Assembly: GCF_002262875.1 (NCBI RefSeq)
Contig: NZ_NKYE01000013.1
Coordinates: 1 to 64,000 of the forward strand
Length of the DNA: 64,000 bases
Source: Amycolatopsis antarctica
GTDB lineage: Bacteria > Actinomycetota > Actinomycetes > Mycobacteriales > Pseudonocardiaceae
Direction: 5' to 3'
The notes under the pieces: model-generated
Databases searched by the model: none
Told to the model about the DNA's origin: nothing
Seen by the model: only the letters and a program-made list of their open reading frames with translations
Program-made: the position numbers and the translations under genes
In this document: positions 60,309 through 64,000 of the stretch, piece after piece
Layout of the letters: each line of letters begins with the position of its first letter
Numbering within the stretch: the stretch's first letter is position 1

Positions 60309-60464
60309 GGCCTTTGCGTGAAATGTCCGGAAAGTGGGTACCTGCGTCTGATCCGTGTTTCCTCGCCGCAACAAGGCGGTAACGGAGGGAGTCCTCGGGG
60401 CGGGTATTCGCGTTGACTGCCCGTGGGGCCCGGATGGCCCCGTCCACATGTCGGGAAGGGATCG

Positions 60465-60926
60465 GTGCGCCGCGTGGCGAAGCTGACGAACGTGCACCAT
60501 TTGGCGCTCACGGTCACGGACGTGGACCGCAGCGTTCCGTGGTACGAGCGGGTTCTCGAACTCGAGGAGATCAGCAGGCGCGAGGACGCCGGAACCGGGA
60601 TCCGCAAGGTGGTGCTGCGCGCGCCGGGCGACGGTTTCGCGGTCGTGCTCGTCCAGCATCCCGAGGTGGTCCGGCCGGGCGCGCCGATGAGCGAGACCGG
60701 CGTGCGCTGGGCGTCCGACTTCGACGAGCGCCGCACCGGGCTCGACCACGTCGCGTTCCGGGTGTCCTCCCGTGCCGAACTGCGCGACTGGGAACAGCGG
60801 CTCGCCGACTACGGCGTCACCTACAGCGCGGGCAAGGAGTCGCGGACGATGCCGGGCTCCGAGGTCGTCGTGTTCCGCGACCCGGACGGCATTCAGCTCG
60901 AAGTCTGGGCCGACCCCGACTCCTGA
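60465..60926 (+). CDS. VOC (glyoxalase/bleomycin-resistance) family protein
   Basis: 153 aa from GTG 60465 with GGGAAGGGA upstream. Two beta-alpha-beta-beta-beta modules: TNVHHLALTVTDVDRSVPWY (His metal ligand), GVRWASDFDERRTGLDHVAF (His), and DPDGIQLEVWADPDS (Glu metal ligand). Likely metal-dependent; a lyase or dioxygenase-like function is possible. No partner evident. Confidence 0.88.
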   Translation: MRRVAKLTNVHHLALTVTDVDRSVPWYERVLELEEISRREDAGTGIRKVVLRAPGDGFAVVLVQHPEVVRPGAPMSETGVRWASDFDERRTGLDHVAFRVSSRAELRDWEQRLADYGVTYSAGKESRTMPGSEVVVFRDPDGIQLEVWADPDS

Positions 60927-60943
60927 CCTCCTGGCGGGGCTGG

Positions 60944-61708
60944 TCAGGTGCGAGGGTCGCGCTCCGGGGCGTCGGTGCCGGTGGTGAGGTCCGCCGTGGC
61001 GGCACCGGTGATGGCCCCGGTCTCGCCGGCAGCCGGCTCGCCGGTCGCCGCGTCGGTGGCGGCCACCGGCTTGCGGATCTCCTGCCGGTAGCGCCAGACG
61101 CCCCAGATGGTGCCGAGCAGGAAGCAGGCCACGCAGATCCAGACGACGGCGGTGAGCAGCCAGGGAACCTGGGCGAGAATGCCGGCGCCGTAGTAGCCGA
61201 GCAGTACCAGGGTGGGGACCCAGAGCAGCCCGCCTAGGGCCGTCGCCAGCATGAACCGCCTCGGGTCCATCTTGGCGGCACCGGCGAACAGCGGGGCCAG
61301 CGTGCGGACCCAGGGGATCCAGCGGGCGGCCACGATCGCGAAGAAGCCGCGCCGGTCGAGGAAGGACTGCGCCCGGTCGAGACTGGCCTGGTTGAGTACC
61401 CGGCCACCGCGCCTTGCGATCAGCGCGGTCCCGGTCTTGCGGCCGATGTGGTAGCCGAGCTGGTTGCCCACCACGGCGATGACCAGCGCCCCGACGGACA
61501 GTCCCCAGGCGTGCCAGTCGCCTGCGCTCTGCTGGGCGAGGATCACCCCGGCGCCGAACAGCAGCGAGTCGCCGGGCAGGAACAGGCCCACGATCAGGGC
61601 GCATTCGATGAACACGAAACTGAGCACCACGGCCCAGACCAGCCATGGGCCGGCGGTCGTCAGCCAGCCCAGATCGAAGCCGAGCACCTCCACCTGCGCC
61701 ACGTTCAC
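60944..61708 (-). CDS. DedA-family membrane protein
   Basis: 254 aa from GTG 61708. DedA core: FIECALIVGLFLPGDSLLFG, GYHIGRKTGTALIARRGGRV, FAIVAARWIPWVRTLAPLFA GAAKMDPRRF. About five membrane segments and an Ala/Thr-rich tail. DedA proteins help move polyprenyl or phospholipid carriers and protect membrane potential. M. tuberculosis has a dedA gene in the same region (Rv0364, from memory). Confidence 0.9.
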   Translation of the reverse strand: MNVAQVEVLGFDLGWLTTAGPWLVWAVVLSFVFIECALIVGLFLPGDSLLFGAGVILAQQSAGDWHAWGLSVGALVIAVVGNQLGYHIGRKTGTALIARRGGRVLNQASLDRAQSFLDRRGFFAIVAARWIPWVRTLAPLFAGAAKMDPRRFMLATALGGLLWVPTLVLLGYYGAGILAQVPWLLTAVVWICVACFLLGTIWGVWRYRQEIRKPVAATDAATGEPAAGETGAITGAATADLTTGTDAPERDPRT

Positions 61709-61829
61709 ACCGGAACCATACGGCCCATGCCTGCCGCCTTCGGGTGGAAGGGGCGTTTCGGCACTTCCCGGGCGGTACGGACGCGCGGACGCGGGGACGG
61801 GCCGGAGCCCGTCCCCGCACCGCACGGGG

Positions 61830-63575
61830 TCAGCGGCGCGATGGGTTCGCCTCCGCGTGGTGCCTGCCAGGGCTCTCCGCCGGAGCGGCTCCGACGGGCT
61901 CGCCCGCCGTCGCACCCCCGGCCTCGCGGGCACTGCCGTCCGTGCCCGCGTCCGCCCCGTTCTCGTCGAACAGCGCCTCGCCGCCCTCCAGCACCGACGC
62001 CGGGGCGCCGCCGCTCTCGGCCAGCGGGATCTCCTTCATGAACATCAGCACCACGCAGGCCAGCAGCGCGAAGCCGGCGGCGACGTAGAACACCGTGGTG
62101 ATGGAGTCGGTGAAGCCGATCAGCACCGGCGTCTGGATCTCCGGCGGCAGGTTGGCGATGCCGCTGGTGTTGGACTGCAGGTCGCCGAGCTGCCCGCCGG
62201 CGCCACCGGGAAGTGCCCCGCCGAACGCCTTCTCGATGTTGCCGGGCAGCACGTTGAACAGGATCGTCAGGAAGACCGCGACACCCGCGGTGCCACCGAT
62301 CTGCCGGAAGAACGTCGCGGTGGCCGTGGAGACGCCCATGTCCCGGCGTGGGCCCGCGTTCTGCACGGCGATGATCAGCGTCTGCATGCAGCCACCGAGG
62401 CCGAGGCCGATGATGCCGGCGTAGACCAGCGGGTGCCAGAGCGCGCTGTCGTACTCGATCTGGGCGAACAGCAGCCCGCCGACGGCGATCAGGAAGGTGC
62501 CGACGACCGGGAAGACCTTGTAGCGACCGGTCCTGCCGGTGATCTGGCCGGACAGGATCGATCCGCTCATGATGCCCACCATCAGCGGCAGCATCAGCAG
62601 ACCGGACTCGGTCGGCGAGTAGCCCTGAACGACCTGCAGGTACTGCGGGATCATCATGATCGAGCCGAACATCGCCACGCCGACGATCACGCCGCCGAGG
62701 ATCGCCACGCTGAACGTGGAGTTGCGGAACAGCCGCAGCGGGATCAGCGCCGCGTCCTTCATCCGGTTCTCGATGACGAGGAACCACACCACGCCGACCG
62801 CGGCGATCGCGAAGCAGGCCAGCGACTTCGAGTCCGCCCAGCCCCACTTGTTGCCCTGCTCGGCGACGAGCAGCAGCGGGACGACGGCCACGGCCAGCGC
62901 GACGCTGCCCCACCAGTCGATCCGGTGGTCCTGCCGTTCGTGCGGGACGTTGAGCACCTTCGCCACGACGAACAGCGCGATGGCGCCGATCGGGACGTTG
63001 ATCAGGAAGACCCAGCGCCAGCCGTCGATGCCGCCGAGGGTGTCGAAGTCGGCGAAGAATCCGCCCAGCACCGGGCCGAGCACGGTGGACGTGCCGAACA
63101 CGGCGAGGAAGAAGCCCTGGTAACGGGCGCGTTCCCGAGGCGGGACGATGTCGCCGAGGATGGTCATCGCCAGCGACATGAGGCCACCGGCGCCGATGCC
63201 CTGGATCGCGCGGAACGCGGCCAGCTCGTACATCGAGGTGGCGAACGTCGCCGCCACCGAGCCGACCACGAAGATCGAGATCGCCGCCAGATAGAACGGT
63301 TTGCGCCCGTAGATGTCGGAGAGCTTGCCGTACAGCGGCGTCGAGATGGTCGCGGTGATCAGGTAGGCGGTGGTGATCCACGCCTGGAGGTCGAAACCGT
63401 CGAGGTCGTTGGAGATCTTGACGATCGAGGTGCCGACGATGGTCTGGTCGAGGGCGGCGAGGAACATCCCCGTCATCAGCCCGATCAGGATCGTGACGAT
63501 CTGCTTGTGCGACAGGTTCGGGCCCTGCTCGTCGCGTGGTGGCGGTTCCGCCTTGGCCACGTCTGCGGTGGTCAT
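61830..63575 (-). CDS. MFS efflux transporter, EmrB/QacA (14-TM) type
   Basis: 581 aa. Motif C-like ALDQTIVGTSIVKISNDLDG, motif A TPLYGKLSDIYGRKPFYLAA, VPPRERARYQGFFLAVFGTS, GPVLGGFFADFDTLGGIDGW, RWVFLINVPIGAIALFVVAK. Fourteen membrane segments. The C-terminal 60 residues are cytosolic and acidic. Drug or metabolite export by proton antiport. It is coupled to the MarR gene upstream by ATGA at 63572-63575. Confidence 0.93.
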   Translation of the reverse strand: MTTADVAKAEPPPRDEQGPNLSHKQIVTILIGLMTGMFLAALDQTIVGTSIVKISNDLDGFDLQAWITTAYLITATISTPLYGKLSDIYGRKPFYLAAISIFVVGSVAATFATSMYELAAFRAIQGIGAGGLMSLAMTILGDIVPPRERARYQGFFLAVFGTSTVLGPVLGGFFADFDTLGGIDGWRWVFLINVPIGAIALFVVAKVLNVPHERQDHRIDWWGSVALAVAVVPLLLVAEQGNKWGWADSKSLACFAIAAVGVVWFLVIENRMKDAALIPLRLFRNSTFSVAILGGVIVGVAMFGSIMMIPQYLQVVQGYSPTESGLLMLPLMVGIMSGSILSGQITGRTGRYKVFPVVGTFLIAVGGLLFAQIEYDSALWHPLVYAGIIGLGLGGCMQTLIIAVQNAGPRRDMGVSTATATFFRQIGGTAGVAVFLTILFNVLPGNIEKAFGGALPGGAGGQLGDLQSNTSGIANLPPEIQTPVLIGFTDSITTVFYVAAGFALLACVVLMFMKEIPLAESGGAPASVLEGGEALFDENGADAGTDGSAREAGGATAGEPVGAAPAESPGRHHAEANPSRR

Positions 63576-64000
63576 TCCTTGTCCCCCCTGGCCGCGGTGG
63601 TGTCCGCCGCGGCGTGTTGTGGTGAGTGCGTCTCGATAGCCGTGTTGAAGCGCTCGAACAGGACGGTGAGCGCCGCGCGCTCCTCCTGGGGCCAGTCCGC
63701 GAGTGCGCCGGCGATCCAGAGGTTGCGCTGCTGCCGGTTCTGCTCGAAGACCCGGCGGCCCTCGGGTGTGGCGGCGAGCAGGCAGGCCCGGCCGTCCTCG
63801 GGGTCCGCCTGGCGTTCGACCAGGCCGTGCTGGACGAGTGCGCTGCTCTGCCTGCTGACCGTGGAGATCTCCGAGTAGAGCGACTCGGCGAGCTTGCTGG
63901 TGCGCTGCGGGCCCTCGCAGATGAGGGTGCCGAGGATCGCGTAGGCGGCCCGTTCGATGCCGTCCGGGTCCTGCCTGGCCACCTGCGCCTTGGCGCGGGT
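63572..64000 (-). CDS. MarR-family regulator, cut by window edge
   Basis: At least 142 codons; the frame continues through the right edge (TRAKAQVARQDPDGIERAAY) and the true start is probably outside. Winged HTH: YAILGTLICEGPQRTSKLAE, SLYSEISTVSRQSSALVQHG, LVERQADPEDGRACLLAATP. It likely represses its own operon with the MFS pump. Similar in plan to the MarR/MFS pair at 46915-49139. Confidence 0.85.
   Translation of the reverse strand, partial: TRAKAQVARQDPDGIERAAYAILGTLICEGPQRTSKLAESLYSEISTVSRQSSALVQHGLVERQADPEDGRACLLAATPEGRRVFEQNRQQRNLWIAGALADWPQEERAALTVLFERFNTAIETHSPQHAAADTTAARGDKE

Overview
The window is chromosomal DNA from a high-GC actinobacterium. Supporting signs are the dnaK-grpE-dnaJ-hspR operon with HspR-type operators, F420-type luciferase-like oxidoreductases, DUF397/DUF5753 regulators, a 13E12-type DUF222/HNH gene, a GTP-dependent PEP carboxykinase, and frequent GTG starts with 4-nt ATGA/GTGA gene overlaps. 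A Pseudonocardiaceae-like host is my best guess; there is no rRNA to prove it. From memory, several neighbours (Fe-S reductase, dnaK operon, flavohemoglobin, clpB, membrane-anchored protein, pyrE, SpoU methyltransferase, GH76 protein, DedA) are also grouped in Mycobacterium tuberculosis (about Rv0338c to Rv0385), so the backbone looks ancestral.

Layout. 1-5.5 kb is accessory: a transposase cut by the window edge, an antitoxin/PIN toxin pair, a two-gene ABC exporter, and a DUF397/XRE-DUF5753 locus. 5.5-8.4 kb has two LLM oxidoreductases around a 1-kb low-GC islet bounded by ~87-bp direct repeats. 8.6-16.8 kb has pckG, a DUF6802-type protein, a TolB-like secreted protein and two dynamin-like GTPases, one coupled to a GrpE-like gene. 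16.9-18.9 kb is a NarL-type two-component system whose regulator start has been triplicated. 19.2-25.0 kb has the membrane Fe-S reductase, an SMR pump with its TetR regulator, a GNAT enzyme, and an ECF42-like sigma factor with its DGPF partner. 25.2-29.0 kb is an IclR regulator and an alcohol dehydrogenase/amidohydrolase/DUF59 operon of the propane-monooxygenase type, with no monooxygenase nearby. 30-32.3 kb has three tandem DUF4097-like surface proteins. 32.5-36.9 kb is the heat-shock operon.

36.9-46.6 kb is the most unusual stretch. It holds three paralogous flavohemoglobin-like genes, two of them divergently paired with paralogous FMN split-barrel (PPOX-like) genes. Between them are a dienelactone hydrolase, a frameshifted acetyltransferase and a 13E12-type HNH gene flanked by two inverted copies of a covarying hairpin repeat. 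46.9-52.9 kb has a MarR/MFS efflux operon, clpB and a membrane-anchored protein. 53-64 kb is mostly housekeeping: SDRs, pyrE, a DUF2784 protein, an RNA methyltransferase, GH76, PfkB and uridine-kinase-like enzymes, a VOC protein, DedA and a second MFS/MarR operon cut by the right edge.

Regulation visible in the DNA: the dnaK and clpB upstream regions each carry a GGAAC-N18-GTT SigH/SigR-like promoter and HspR-type inverted repeats. A pair of near-perfect 22-bp palindromes three helical turns apart precedes the alcohol dehydrogenase operon. Other palindromes lie at 5200-5211, 21960-21973, 38302-38313, 44513-44540 and 60291-60308. Tandem repeats of 13, 22, 38, 48 and 72 bp sit at gene junctions; the 38-bp and 72-bp arrays appear to create translationally coupled mini-ORFs.
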